From a bacterium (GTDB lineage Bacteria; Vulcanimicrobiota; Xenobia; Xenobiales; JADMJV01): DNA of 48,097 nt. A program made the position numbers and the translations under genes. Shown here in pieces: positions 25,678 to 33,237 of this stretch (positions are counted from its first letter, which is position 1; each line of letters opens with the position of its first letter). Under the pieces are notes generated by a model that saw nothing but the letters and a program-made list of their open reading frames with translations, had not been told where the DNA came from and made no database searches. Location: contig JAFEBA010000062.1 in assembly GCA_018266105.1 (NCBI GenBank), positions 11,647 through 59,743 of the forward strand. The letters are read 5' to 3'.

Positions 25678-26088
25678 ATGGCCAGCCCGCCGGGCTTTGG
25701 CTACAACAATAGCATGAGCTTTCGATCTCGATTAGCCAACTGGTTCAGCGCCTTTCAAGCCAAGACTCCGACCCTCTACGAGCGTCGCGAGCCTCTGCCG
25801 CGTCAGCCTCTGTCCCTGAACGTGCGCTGTCGGCACAGAGGCAAAGAATTTGAAGCTCGCGTGCTGGATTTCTCACCTCAAGGAATGAAAATCAGCTGCG
25901 CACGCCTGCTGGAAGCTGAAGACACGGTCGAAATCGACTCCACCGACCATCGCCAGCACGTCCTGGGACGAGTGGCTTGGGTCAAAGGCCAGCACGGCGA
26001 CTGGATCATCGGCGTTCAATTCAACCCTTCGGACGAAAACGTCATCGAGGAATGGCTGACGCTAGCAGCAATTTCCCAATCGGCCTAG
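25678..26088 (+). CDS. PilZ-domain protein
   Basis: 136 residues (124 from the alternative ATG at 25714). A short basic N-terminus precedes a PilZ fold: RREPLPRQPLSLNVRCRHRG, then RVLDFSPQGMKISC with the (D/N)-x-S-x-x-G signature. The arginine motif reads R-x4-R or RR-x5-R rather than the strict RxxxR, so c-di-GMP binding is likely but not certain. Lying 30 bases after gspF, it may tune the secretion apparatus or motility; that link is positional inference. Confidence 0.8.
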   Translation: MASPPGFGYNNSMSFRSRLANWFSAFQAKTPTLYERREPLPRQPLSLNVRCRHRGKEFEARVLDFSPQGMKISCARLLEAEDTVEIDSTDHRQHVLGRVAWVKGQHGDWIIGVQFNPSDENVIEEWLTLAAISQSA

Positions 26089-26099
26089 AAAGCCGGCCC

Positions 26100-26654
26100 A
26101 TGCGCAGTCACATTCTCAGTCTGGTGCTTCTGGCTTCCTTGACAGCCGCAGCCGAGCCCCCACCCACCCAGTTGATGTATCTGTCCGCCAACGAGGAGCT
26201 CAAACTGGCTGTCGCCATCAAGCGAGAATATTACCCCTGGCCAGCGATGAAGGTGGGCATCGGACAGTTCCACGGGCGCTCCTTCGGCCAGATACGGTTT
26301 TTCGTCGCCCCCGGCGCGGGTCGGGCTCAGGTACTGCGGCAATGCCGCCAGGCGGCGCTGCTCACCTTCCGTATGTTCCCCAGCATGGTACACCTGGATA
26401 TGGACTGCAGTCCCCACGACGACTCTCCCGAGGCCAAGGCCGTGCCCTGGTTCGCGGCCAGTCTGGACCGCCAGAAAGCCCTCAAAACCTCGCTGGAAAT
26501 CCCTCCCCAACGATGGTTTGAGCTGCAGGGGCCGATCACTTTGCGCGAAGACCTGCACAAAGAGGGCGATCCCCCCGATACCTTGTCTCAACAGCTGCTG
26601 ACCAACTGGAACACTCCTGCCAAACGGCAGGGCCAGGCTAGTTCGAATCGATGA
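26100..26654 (+). CDS. Small secreted protein of unknown function
   Basis: 184 residues with a signal peptide (MRSHILSLVLLASLTAAAE). The mature part has a predicted mixed fold (VGIGQFHGRSFGQIRFFVAP; AALLTFRMFPSMVHLDMDC) and no motif that I can name. The ATG at 26100 was chosen because the signal peptide begins there; an earlier in-frame start would place it inside the protein. It follows the PilZ gene by 11 bases. Its end overlaps the convergent FmdB-like gene by 17 bases. Confidence 0.75.
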   Translation: MRSHILSLVLLASLTAAAEPPPTQLMYLSANEELKLAVAIKREYYPWPAMKVGIGQFHGRSFGQIRFFVAPGAGRAQVLRQCRQAALLTFRMFPSMVHLDMDCSPHDDSPEAKAVPWFAASLDRQKALKTSLEIPPQRWFELQGPITLREDLHKEGDPPDTLSQQLLTNWNTPAKRQGQASSNR

Positions 26655-26925
26655 TGCGCTCGCCCTTGGGCGCCGTGGTTTCCTCATAAACGCCGCTATC
26701 GCGGCGTTCTAGCCGTTTGAATCCGCTATTTTTGTAGTCGGCCGTGAACTGCGAAACGGAGGTGGCCACCGGCACAATCAGGCGCTCCACTCTCTCGGCC
26801 GGGTCGCGTTGGCCGAGATCCATGCCGGAGACCTGGCAGAGTTCGCCCCAGGTCTGAGGGTCATGCGCCATTTTATGGTTCACTTCCATCTTCTCTCCAC
26901 CCACTCGGTAGACATACACGGGCAT
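26638..26925 (-). CDS. FmdB-like small protein lacking the zinc cysteines
   Basis: 95 residues. The opening MPVYVYRVGGEKMEVNHKM and the ending FKRLERRDSGVYEE match the layout of FmdB-family zinc-ribbon proteins (MP-x-Y-E-Y-RC... and GF..t..). The CxxC pairs that bind zinc are absent; the only Cys is in WGELCQVSGMD. AGGAGA lies about 9 bases before this ATG on the minus strand. It is probably the last gene of the unit following the DUF1800 gene. The family assignment is tentative. Confidence 0.65.
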   Translation of the reverse strand: MPVYVYRVGGEKMEVNHKMAHDPQTWGELCQVSGMDLGQRDPAERVERLIVPVATSVSQFTADYKNSGFKRLERRDSGVYEETTAPKGERIIDSN

Positions 26926-26939
26926 AACGACGTTTCTCC

Positions 26940-28715
26940 TTAACGATATTGAAAGGCCGGACTGGCTAGCAGGACGCCCGCCACCTTGGTGGCCCACACC
27001 TGGCGGCGGCGCTGCTCATAATCGGCAGGCTTTGGATTACGAAACCATTTGCGCTCCGGAACGTAACCATCGCCGCCGTTCAGAAGCTTCTTGGCCGAAA
27101 GCTGCTCGGCCAGAGCCCCGGCCTCGGCCACCACCAGCGGTTGCAGTGCGGCCCCGGGTTCCTGACCCGGGCGCAAGAAGCGGCCCCAATCCACGCGAAT
27201 CCCCTTGATTCGATTCTGCGACAGCTGAGTGGCGAAATTCATTCGATTGACCAGTTCGCTGGTGGAAGCCCAGACCCGGCTATCTTCCGGATAGCCGGTG
27301 GGCGGGACGCAGGCGTAGAGAGGTTGGCCCAGCCGCTGCAGCCAGTAGAAATGGCCGCGCTCGAACTGCAAATCAGCGTCGCAACAGCGCAAACTGCTGA
27401 CGAAGAACTCCAGAGGAGACTTTACTTTGGACGGATGGGCGGCCTCGGCCCAGAACTCCGGAGACTGCAGCATGGCCACCAGCATGGGGCGGATTTCACC
27501 ATGGCTCTGGCCGTAGGCCCTGGCCATGCGATCGACCAGGGCCGCGGGAGCCTCGTCCGAGACAAAACGCTGGGCCAGTTTGCGAGCCAGGTAGCGGGCC
27601 GTGGAGGGATGGGCGGCCAGAATATCCAGCGCCCGCTCACCCTCCTCGAGTCCCCCACCCGGTTCGAAGGAATGGCCCAGGAAGCTCTTGGACTCGGCGT
27701 CGTGCCAATCGGCTCGAAACAGAAAGTCGCCCCGTTGCTCATAACCCAGCCGCTGACCGGGTTTGATCAAGGCGCGCAGATTGTCGTTGTTGGCTTCGGG
27801 ATAAAGCACCGTCCAGCCCGAAAGGCAGCGAGCCAGTTCGGTCACGTCTTTCTGTGTATAGCCGCCATCCACGCCCAAGGTGTGCAGCTCCATCACCTCC
27901 CGGGCGTAATTTTCGTTCAGGCCACCATTCTTGCGTTGAAGTGGCTGACCCTGACGCAACTCTTCCTGATCCTCAGCGGGTGCACTCTTGTAACGAGCAT
28001 TGAGGGTGGTCTGGGCGCCCGGGCTGGCCGAGGACTGGGCATTGTCCAGGTAATAGAGCATGGCCGGATGCTGAGAAGTCTGGTGGAGCATGGCCGGAAA
28101 TGAACCCAGCGCCTGGGGGCGCAGGATGTCCCGCTCGTAGCTGAGCACGTTGACGCGCACATTGTCGTTGAGGGCGGCCACATTGAAATGGTTGAACCAG
28201 AAATCGGTGAGCACCTCACGCAGCTGGTTGTGGGCGTAGCGACAACGCAGCAGCTTCTGGTAGCGAATTTCATCGAAGAGGTCGTCATAGCTGGCGATGC
28301 CGTTCGACTCTTTATAGTCGCGCAGGCGCGCCTCGTAGATCTGGCGGCTGCGCTCGCTGCCTTCAGTCCACTTTCTCAGGCTATCCTGCTCGGCCAGTTC
28401 CTGCATGCGGGCCCGGCTGACATAGGTGGTGCGCTCCTCCCCCGCCTCCATTGCCAGGCAGGGCGTGTCCTGGAGGCGCTGGCTCAATTCTTCTTCAGAG
28501 GCCTGGCCATCCAACTGAGCCTCCACCCATTTTTCCAGGCCGGTTTGAACCACCTGATCGAGCTGGCCAGGGGTCGCGCCAAAGGTCAGGCGCTGCAACA
28601 AAAATCGGGCGGCCTGGCGCTCGTCCAGGCCAGCCGCCCGATAGGGCAAGGGAGGCACCGGCTGAGCAACGGACCAACCCGTAAGGGCCAAAGTCAGCAG
28701 CAGCCGGCGCAGCAT
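26940..28715 (-). CDS. DUF1800 domain secreted protein
   Basis: 591 residues with a signal peptide (LLLTLALTGWSVAQ) and a full-length DUF1800 domain. Hallmarks are RFLLQRLTFGATPGQLDQVV at the N-terminus, LTDFWFNHFNV, ENYAREVMELHTLGVDGGYT, and FLGHSFEPGGG. DUF1800 proteins are exported and often encoded beside a DUF1501 protein; none is seen here. It lies 3 bases downstream of the OsmC gene stop, in the same direction. Biochemical function is unknown. Confidence 0.92.
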   Translation of the reverse strand: MLRRLLLTLALTGWSVAQPVPPLPYRAAGLDERQAARFLLQRLTFGATPGQLDQVVQTGLEKWVEAQLDGQASEEELSQRLQDTPCLAMEAGEERTTYVSRARMQELAEQDSLRKWTEGSERSRQIYEARLRDYKESNGIASYDDLFDEIRYQKLLRCRYAHNQLREVLTDFWFNHFNVAALNDNVRVNVLSYERDILRPQALGSFPAMLHQTSQHPAMLYYLDNAQSSASPGAQTTLNARYKSAPAEDQEELRQGQPLQRKNGGLNENYAREVMELHTLGVDGGYTQKDVTELARCLSGWTVLYPEANNDNLRALIKPGQRLGYEQRGDFLFRADWHDAESKSFLGHSFEPGGGLEEGERALDILAAHPSTARYLARKLAQRFVSDEAPAALVDRMARAYGQSHGEIRPMLVAMLQSPEFWAEAAHPSKVKSPLEFFVSSLRCCDADLQFERGHFYWLQRLGQPLYACVPPTGYPEDSRVWASTSELVNRMNFATQLSQNRIKGIRVDWGRFLRPGQEPGAALQPLVVAEAGALAEQLSAKKLLNGGDGYVPERKWFRNPKPADYEQRRRQVWATKVAGVLLASPAFQYR

Positions 28716-28718
28716 CGT

Positions 28719-29144
28719 TTAGAGCAGTTCCGCTTCCAGGCTGATGCTGGTACCGGTCAGGGCCCGCGATACCGGGCAGTTCTTCTTTGCATTCTCGGCG
28801 AACTCGAGAAACTCGTCTTTAGACAGGCCGGGTACTCGGGCTTTGGTGGAGAGCTCGATCTTGGTGATCAGGAACTCGCCATTGACCACGTCCTGGGTCA
28901 CCCTGGCCACCGTGTTGATCTCCTCGGGCGGCTTACCGGCTTTGGTGAGCAAGGCGCTCAGCATCATGCTGTAGCAGCCGGAGTGAGCGGCCCCGATCAA
29001 TTCCTCGGGGTTGGTGTTGGAGGTGTTCTCAGAGCGCGACTTGAGCGAGAAAGTGACATCGATGGCACCGGTTTTACCCACAATGTGGCCGGAGCCGTGC
29101 AGCAGATCGCCTTTCCAGGTGGCGGTGGCTTGGTTGACTGGCAT
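28719..29144 (-). CDS. osmC: OsmC-type organic hydroperoxide peroxidase
   Basis: 141-residue thiol peroxidase reducing organic hydroperoxides. Both catalytic cysteines are present: AAHSGCYSMMLSALL (Cys57, peroxidatic) and KNCPVSRAL (Cys123, resolving). The N-terminal ATATWKGDLLHGSGHI is typical of OsmC rather than Ohr. GAGGAG lies 8 bases before the ATG on the minus strand. An inverted repeat sits just upstream (29173-29195). The DUF1800 gene follows directly, so the two are likely co-transcribed. Confidence 0.94.
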   Translation of the reverse strand: MPVNQATATWKGDLLHGSGHIVGKTGAIDVTFSLKSRSENTSNTNPEELIGAAHSGCYSMMLSALLTKAGKPPEEINTVARVTQDVVNGEFLITKIELSTKARVPGLSKDEFLEFAENAKKNCPVSRALTGTSISLEAELL

Positions 29145-29172
29145 GGTGATTTCTCCTCGGTAAAATTAGATC

Positions 29173-29195
29173 TTGGGGGCGGTCGCCCCTCCCAA
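29173..29195. promoter_or_regulatory. GC-rich inverted repeat upstream of osmC
   Basis: TTGGGGGCG-GT-CGCCCC-T-CCCAA is an interrupted palindrome located about 30-50 bases upstream of the osmC ATG, next to an AT-rich stretch (TAATTTTA on the osmC strand) that could serve as a -10 region. The position suits an operator, for example for a peroxide-sensing repressor. The regulator is unknown, and the palindrome could also be a chance feature beside the pdxT terminator. Confidence 0.35.
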
Positions 29196-29231
29196 AAAGC
29201 AAGAGAGCCCCGGCTTCGCGCCAGGGCCCTC
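29193..29231 (-). terminator. Probable rho-independent terminator after pdxT
   Basis: On the minus strand, 16 bases after the pdxT stop, a hairpin forms between GAG-x-GCCC-x-GGC (29203-29214) and GCC-x-GGGC-x-CTC (29220-29231). It has two mismatches and a 5-base loop, and is followed by TTGCTTTTT. It separates the pdxST pair from the osmC gene that follows in the same direction. Confidence 0.6.
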
Positions 29232-29246
29232 GGTTGGCCTGCTCAA

Positions 29247-29816
29247 TCAGGGCTTGCAGCTCTCCACGAAAGCCCGGTGCAGCCTTAAGTCCCCGGACAG
29301 TTCCGGATGAAACGAACTCACCCAGATCTTATCCTGACGAGCTGCCGCCACCTGACCATCCACCTCGGCCAGCACTTCCACTCGATCGCTCAGCGGCTCC
29401 GCCAGCGGAGCACGTATGAACACGGCCGGAATGGGCTCCTCCAGGTTGGAAAGCTCCAGCGGGGTCGTGAAAGAATCCACCTGGCGGCCAAAAGCGTTGC
29501 GGGTCACGCGCAGGTCAATCCGATCCAGAGCCAGCTGATCCGGCAGTCCACCGCGGATCTCTTTGGAGAGCAAAATCATGCCGGCGCAAGTGCCCCAGAT
29601 CGGCTTTTTGAACTCCCGTAGGGGTTGCTCAAAGCCAAAGCGGCGCAACAGCTTACCGATGGTGGTCGACTCACCCCCAGGTATGATCAATCCATCCACC
29701 TCATCCAACTGCTCGGGCAGGCGAACCTCGATCGGTCTGGCTCCGCAACGACGGAGATAGTCGGCGTGTTCGGCGAAGGCCCCCTGCAGGGCCAGCACCC
29801 CGACCTTAACGGCCAC
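29247..29816 (-). CDS. pdxT: Pyridoxal 5'-phosphate synthase glutaminase subunit PdxT
   Basis: 189-residue glutamine amidotransferase that supplies ammonia to PdxS for DXP-independent vitamin B6 synthesis. VGVLALQGAFAEH opens the protein. LIIPGGESTTIGKLL holds the glutamine site, WGTCAGMILLS carries nucleophile Cys78, and WVSSFHPELSGD carries His170 and Glu172. The GTG start at 29816 overlaps the end of pdxS by 11 bases; a longer frame upstream is antisense-free but lies in pdxS and is discounted. Confidence 0.96.
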   Translation of the reverse strand: MAVKVGVLALQGAFAEHADYLRRCGARPIEVRLPEQLDEVDGLIIPGGESTTIGKLLRRFGFEQPLREFKKPIWGTCAGMILLSKEIRGGLPDQLALDRIDLRVTRNAFGRQVDSFTTPLELSNLEEPIPAVFIRAPLAEPLSDRVEVLAEVDGQVAAARQDKIWVSSFHPELSGDLRLHRAFVESCKP

Positions 29817-30693
29817 GGCCCTGCACCAATTCGTGTTGGGGAATCTGGGCGATGTCCAGGCCGCGCATGGGCTCACCCAGACCCCGCGAACACTGCACCA
29901 GCTGCTTGGGATTCTCGAAATGGGTGGTGGCCTCCACGATGGCTTTGGCGCGGGCGGCCGGGTCGCTGGAACCAAAGATTCCAGAGCCGACAAAGACACC
30001 ATCGCATCCCAGGCGCATCATCAGAGCCGCGTCGGCCGGGGTTGCGATGCCTCCGGCGGCGAAGGTCACGACCGGCAACCGACCCAGTTTGCGCACCTGT
30101 TTGAGCAGATCGATGGGCACGCCCAGATCGCGAGCATAGCTCATCAGCTCCTCTTCAGGCATCAACTTGGCCCGGCGACACTCGGAATTGAGGGTGCGCA
30201 TATGGCGGACCGCCTCCACCACATTGCCTGTGCCAGCTTCGCCCTTGCTGCGAATCATGACCGCGCCCTCGCCGATACGGCGCAGGGCCTCGCCCAAATT
30301 GCGGCAGCCGCATACGAAAGGCACCTTGTAGTGATTCTTTTCGATATGAAACTCTTCGTCGGCGGGAGTCAGCACTTCCGACTCATCGATGAAGTCCACC
30401 CCCAAGGCCTGCAAGATCTCGGCCTCCACGAAGTGGCCGATGCGCACCTTGGCCATCACCGGAATGGTGACAGCATCCATAATACGCTGAATCATGGCCG
30501 GGTCGGACATGCGCGAGACGCCGCCCTCTTTGCGAATGTCCGAAGGAATGCGTTCCAGGGCCATCACCGCGCAGGCGCCAGCTTCTTGAGCGATAACCGC
30601 TTGCTCGGGCGTGCTCACGTCCATGATCACGCCGCCTTTGAGCATCTGAGCCAGTCCGCTCTTGACCTGTAGAGAACCTTTTTCTTTCGACAT
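29806..30693 (-). CDS. pdxS: Pyridoxal 5'-phosphate synthase subunit PdxS
   Basis: 295-residue TIM-barrel enzyme that makes PLP from ribose 5-phosphate, glyceraldehyde 3-phosphate and ammonia. Key residues are visible: Asp25 (GGVIMDV), Lys82 in PVMAKVRIGHFVEA (ribose Schiff base), Lys150 in IRSKGEAGTGNVVEA, and the phosphate loop VTFAAGGIATPADAALMM. AGGAG lies 9 bases before the ATG. It is the first gene of the pdxST pair. A TAGAAT hexamer about 45 bases upstream of the start could be its -10 element, but no good -35 is seen. Confidence 0.98.
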   Translation of the reverse strand: MSKEKGSLQVKSGLAQMLKGGVIMDVSTPEQAVIAQEAGACAVMALERIPSDIRKEGGVSRMSDPAMIQRIMDAVTIPVMAKVRIGHFVEAEILQALGVDFIDESEVLTPADEEFHIEKNHYKVPFVCGCRNLGEALRRIGEGAVMIRSKGEAGTGNVVEAVRHMRTLNSECRRAKLMPEEELMSYARDLGVPIDLLKQVRKLGRLPVVTFAAGGIATPADAALMMRLGCDGVFVGSGIFGSSDPAARAKAIVEATTHFENPKQLVQCSRGLGEPMRGLDIAQIPQHELVQGRGR

Positions 30694-30792
30694 AACCTCG
30701 AACTCCTGAATGAAATAAAGACCCCAGGAGCCTATTCTAGGTCAGGCGTGGGTGGTCGAAAAGGCACAGTTTTCCGAAAAGATGTCGACCAG

Positions 30793-31995
30793 TCAAAACT
30801 CTGGAGTGATTCCCCGGCGCACAAAATCCAGTGGGGCGGCCGTGAATCGAGGGTTTCGGGGTGAACTGGCCACACCCAGCTGACCCCATAACTGGTCGAG
30901 ATTGATGGGAGCGCGACGCTCCAGTTCCTCGTGCACCTGATGCAGCACTTGACTGTGCACAGCCTCATCCGCAATATCCAGAAAATCAGATAATGTCCAT
31001 GATTGGCTGATGTTGCCCCGAGCCACCACCCCCCGCAAAGCTTCCTGCAGGGTATGCTGATTGTGACTTTCGGCTCGCAAGCGCACGTCCACCAGCAAGC
31101 AAAAAAGAGCACCGCCCCAATAGGTGGCCCCCCAGCGATGGTCCCCGTCCAGACCGGCCGCTTCCACGTCCGCGATCCCCTTGGGCAGGCCCTCCAGCAG
31201 ATCCAACCAGACCCGTTGAGCTCGAATGTCACCCATCTTGAGCCGGATCAGAGGCTCCACATAGGTGGCGATTCCCTCTTCCAGCCAGTGATGCGCATAG
31301 GGCATATCGGGCACGGCCAGGTGCACCATCTCGTGGCAGAGCTGCCAGGAACCAGCGATCTCGGCCGGCGAGAACCGACTCGGAATCTGCACCCGAATAT
31401 AGGGATCCCCCTGGCCAAAGGTGACCCCTTGAATCGAGCCCGAGCTCAATGGGGTGATCAGCAGCACGGCCTGATCAACGGGGAACCGTCCGAAGAAATC
31501 GGCCACTCCCTCGCCCGTCGCCTGAACCCAACGGGTAAGCTGCCCATCACTTAGCTTGAGAGCGCCGGGAACATAGGCCTCGGTCAGCGACCCACCCTGA
31601 AAGTGATGCTGGCGAACGGCCAGCCTTCCGAATGCGAACAGAGGACGTTGGGCCAGCTGGTCCTGGTTGATCAACAGTGTGTTCTGAGATCCGGTGGTCA
31701 AGCTGGTAACGAAGTTGACCCCGGCCTGGCACTGAATGTGCAGCCGGTAGGGTCCCGCCTGGGCCGGCAACCAGCCACGCGGGGTCAGCACCTGAACGGG
31801 AAAGACCGGGCACAACCAGATGCGGTAGTGCAGGTGATCGCCGGCAATCGCCTCGGCCTCTCGGGGAAGCTTGCCGGCAGGCAGGCCGCGAGCCTCCACC
31901 TCGATCAAGTTGGCGCCGAGCCGAACTTCAAAGTCGCTCTGAGCCGAGGCCACGGCGCTCAGGCCGAATAAGAAAATCAGGCAAAGCCAACGCAT
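30793..31995 (-). CDS. Secreted M61-like (gluzincin) metallopeptidase
   Basis: 400 residues with a signal peptide (CLIFLFGLSAVASAQ). The zinc motif HEMVH (about His221, Glu222, His225) is followed 14-15 residues later by HWLEEGIATYVEP, giving the third ligand Glu at 239 or 240 as in M1/M61 gluzincins. The N-terminal half is beta-rich with PPLP-like strands (YRLHIQCQAG; TTGSQNTLLI). This is like glycyl aminopeptidase-type M61 enzymes but shorter. It acts in the periplasm or outside the cell. It lies upstream of pdxS on the same strand with about 100 bases between, and is probably a separate unit. Confidence 0.82.
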   Translation of the reverse strand: MRWLCLIFLFGLSAVASAQSDFEVRLGANLIEVEARGLPAGKLPREAEAIAGDHLHYRIWLCPVFPVQVLTPRGWLPAQAGPYRLHIQCQAGVNFVTSLTTGSQNTLLINQDQLAQRPLFAFGRLAVRQHHFQGGSLTEAYVPGALKLSDGQLTRWVQATGEGVADFFGRFPVDQAVLLITPLSSGSIQGVTFGQGDPYIRVQIPSRFSPAEIAGSWQLCHEMVHLAVPDMPYAHHWLEEGIATYVEPLIRLKMGDIRAQRVWLDLLEGLPKGIADVEAAGLDGDHRWGATYWGGALFCLLVDVRLRAESHNQHTLQEALRGVVARGNISQSWTLSDFLDIADEAVHSQVLHQVHEELERRAPINLDQLWGQLGVASSPRNPRFTAAPLDFVRRGITPEF

Positions 31996-32060
31996 AGCCT
32001 CATCATAACCCCAAATGCCCCGGGAGGGTGCTGCTTGACCCTGGAGAAATTTAGGGGCAG

Positions 32061-32408
32061 GTGGGGAAGCGATTCACGGCGCGAGAAAGCTGGCAACTTC
32101 TTCAGGCCGGCTTTGCGACCGGGCTGTGCTCCATTTACTTTCTGCTGCAGTTCGTGAACCCCGACGCATCCCAGCCCTGGCGAGCCGAGCATCCCTATCT
32201 CAGTTGGACCATCGACCACGACTTCCAGGTCTGGACCGTCCTGGCCGTGATATTCTTTCTTCTGACTTTTGGGGTCCAGGCTCTAGTGGCGAAAGCATGG
32301 CCCAAAGGGGTCGGCGGCTGGGTCCTACAGAGTGTGGTTGTGGCTATGCTGGCGGGCCTGGCTTTTTACCTGACCCCCAGCATTCCGTCCAAAGGCCTGT
32401 TCCCCTGA
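32061..32408 (+). CDS. Small integral membrane protein
   Basis: 115 residues from a GTG preceded by TAGGGG. Three hydrophobic segments are seen: LLQAGFATGLCSIYFLLQFV, VWTVLAVIFFLLTFGVQAL and VLQSVVVAMLAGLAFYL. No family is recognised. It is divergent from the metallopeptidase gene. It may be a real small membrane protein: the hydrophobic pattern is regular and no better frame covers the interval. Confidence 0.6.
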   Translation: MGKRFTARESWQLLQAGFATGLCSIYFLLQFVNPDASQPWRAEHPYLSWTIDHDFQVWTVLAVIFFLLTFGVQALVAKAWPKGVGGWVLQSVVVAMLAGLAFYLTPSIPSKGLFP

Positions 32409-32451
32409 ACGGAACGTGAACCGAATCGAGCAGGGCCGCGTAGGTCTGAGT

Positions 32452-32607
32452 ATGAACAAGACCTTCAGCTACTCGCAACGCATCCAACTCGCTCTGCTGG
32501 TGCTCTTCGCCAGTCTCTGCCTCAACTTTGGTCAGCTCCTCGGCCACTTCAGGCAGCCCTCGAACCACCAGCTGTCCACCACCCGAATCGCCATCCATCC
32601 CGGCTAG
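32452..32607 (+). CDS. Possible 51-residue single-helix membrane protein
   Basis: Within the 246-base stretch 32409-32654, which otherwise holds nothing I recognise, an ATG at 32452 opens a 51-codon frame. It has a basic/aromatic start (MNKTFSYSQRIQ), one hydrophobic helix (LALLVLFASLCLNFGQLLG) and a short polar tail. GTAGG lies about 8 bases upstream. The frame could be chance in GC-rich DNA. Confidence 0.3.
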   Translation: MNKTFSYSQRIQLALLVLFASLCLNFGQLLGHFRQPSNHQLSTTRIAIHPG

Positions 32608-32654
32608 CCTCGGCCACCTGGTCAAGAGGTGGAAAGCGAACCTCGAAGGATGGC

Positions 32655-33185
32655 CTACTTGAGCTGCATCGAGGCGGCGCTGCTCTCGAAAACGGGGGAG
32701 ACCTCGGAATATTTGGCCTCCAGGCTGGTGCCGGTAAAGAGGATGGCCTTTCCGTCCTTGAGCGCATACTGACTCAAGAACTGCAAGTTCCGTCCGTTCA
32801 TGGTGGCCGTCCAAACGACCTGGTGAGCCGGAACACCGCTGACGGTGACGTCCTGTTCGGAAACGATCTTGGCCTTGGCGGCCTCCATTTGCTTGAGAGT
32901 GACGTCGGTGTAGCTCTTCAAATCCATGTTGCCCGGCAGTGTTTGAACCATGACGTTAATGTTGGCTTGAAAGCCGCCCTGATCTGGCCCCATATAAAGC
33001 TGGGCGACGCCGCTTCCAAGCTTGTCGGAGGCTTTCCAGCCGCTGGGGGCTGGCAACACGAATGGCTTGTCTGCCTGGGAGGTCTGGCCGGTCGGCGTTG
33101 AGGAGGGCGCGACTGCCGGGCGGGAGCAGCCCGACCCAAACAGTCCCGCGGTGAGAAGCAAGGAAGCAATCAGAACTTTATACAC
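32655..33185 (-). CDS. DUF1795/DcrB-like lipoprotein
   Basis: 176 residues with a lipobox signal (IASLLLTAGLFGSGC, lipidated Cys20), a Ser/Thr/Pro linker, then a compact domain starting VLPAPSGWKASDKLGSG and ending FESSAASMQL. It shares layout and several positions with the lipoprotein at 11231-11773, including the basic helix, a KIVSEQDVTVSG-type strand and the terminal aromatic helix. The start is GTG, only 7 bases after a good -10 element, so the mRNA may be leaderless. Function is unknown. Confidence 0.8.
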   Translation of the reverse strand: MYKVLIASLLLTAGLFGSGCSRPAVAPSSTPTGQTSQADKPFVLPAPSGWKASDKLGSGVAQLYMGPDQGGFQANINVMVQTLPGNMDLKSYTDVTLKQMEAAKAKIVSEQDVTVSGVPAHQVVWTATMNGRNLQFLSQYALKDGKAILFTGTSLEAKYSEVSPVFESSAASMQLK

Positions 33186-33192
33186 GCAGGCG

Positions 33193-33222
33193 AGTCTATT
33201 CTTTCTCTCTCGCGCCTGTCAA
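33193..33222 (-). promoter_or_regulatory. Sigma70-like promoter for the 32655-33185 lipoprotein
   Basis: On the minus strand a perfect -35 hexamer TTGACA (33222-33217) is followed after 18 bases by TAGACT (33198-33193). The GTG start codon lies 7 bases after the -10, at or next to the expected transcription start, with no room for a ribosome-binding site. This suggests leaderless translation. Confidence 0.6.
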
Positions 33223-33237
33223 CGCGAGCCAGGAGCC

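Noticed and set aside
28188..29288. 366-codon plus-strand frame across DUF1800 and OsmC genes
   Set aside because: It spans two genes with convincing motifs and correct starts on the other strand, so it is a compositional shadow.
30694..30792. Weak hairpin (GACC...GGTC) followed by TTTATTT between the metallopeptidase gene and pdxS
   Set aside because: Only four base pairs with a long loop; too weak to call a terminator, although some transcription signal is expected here.
32599..32640. Inverted repeat CCACCT/AGGTGG after the lipoprotein gene, considered as terminator
   Set aside because: The stem is 6 base pairs and is not followed by a T-tract on the minus strand.
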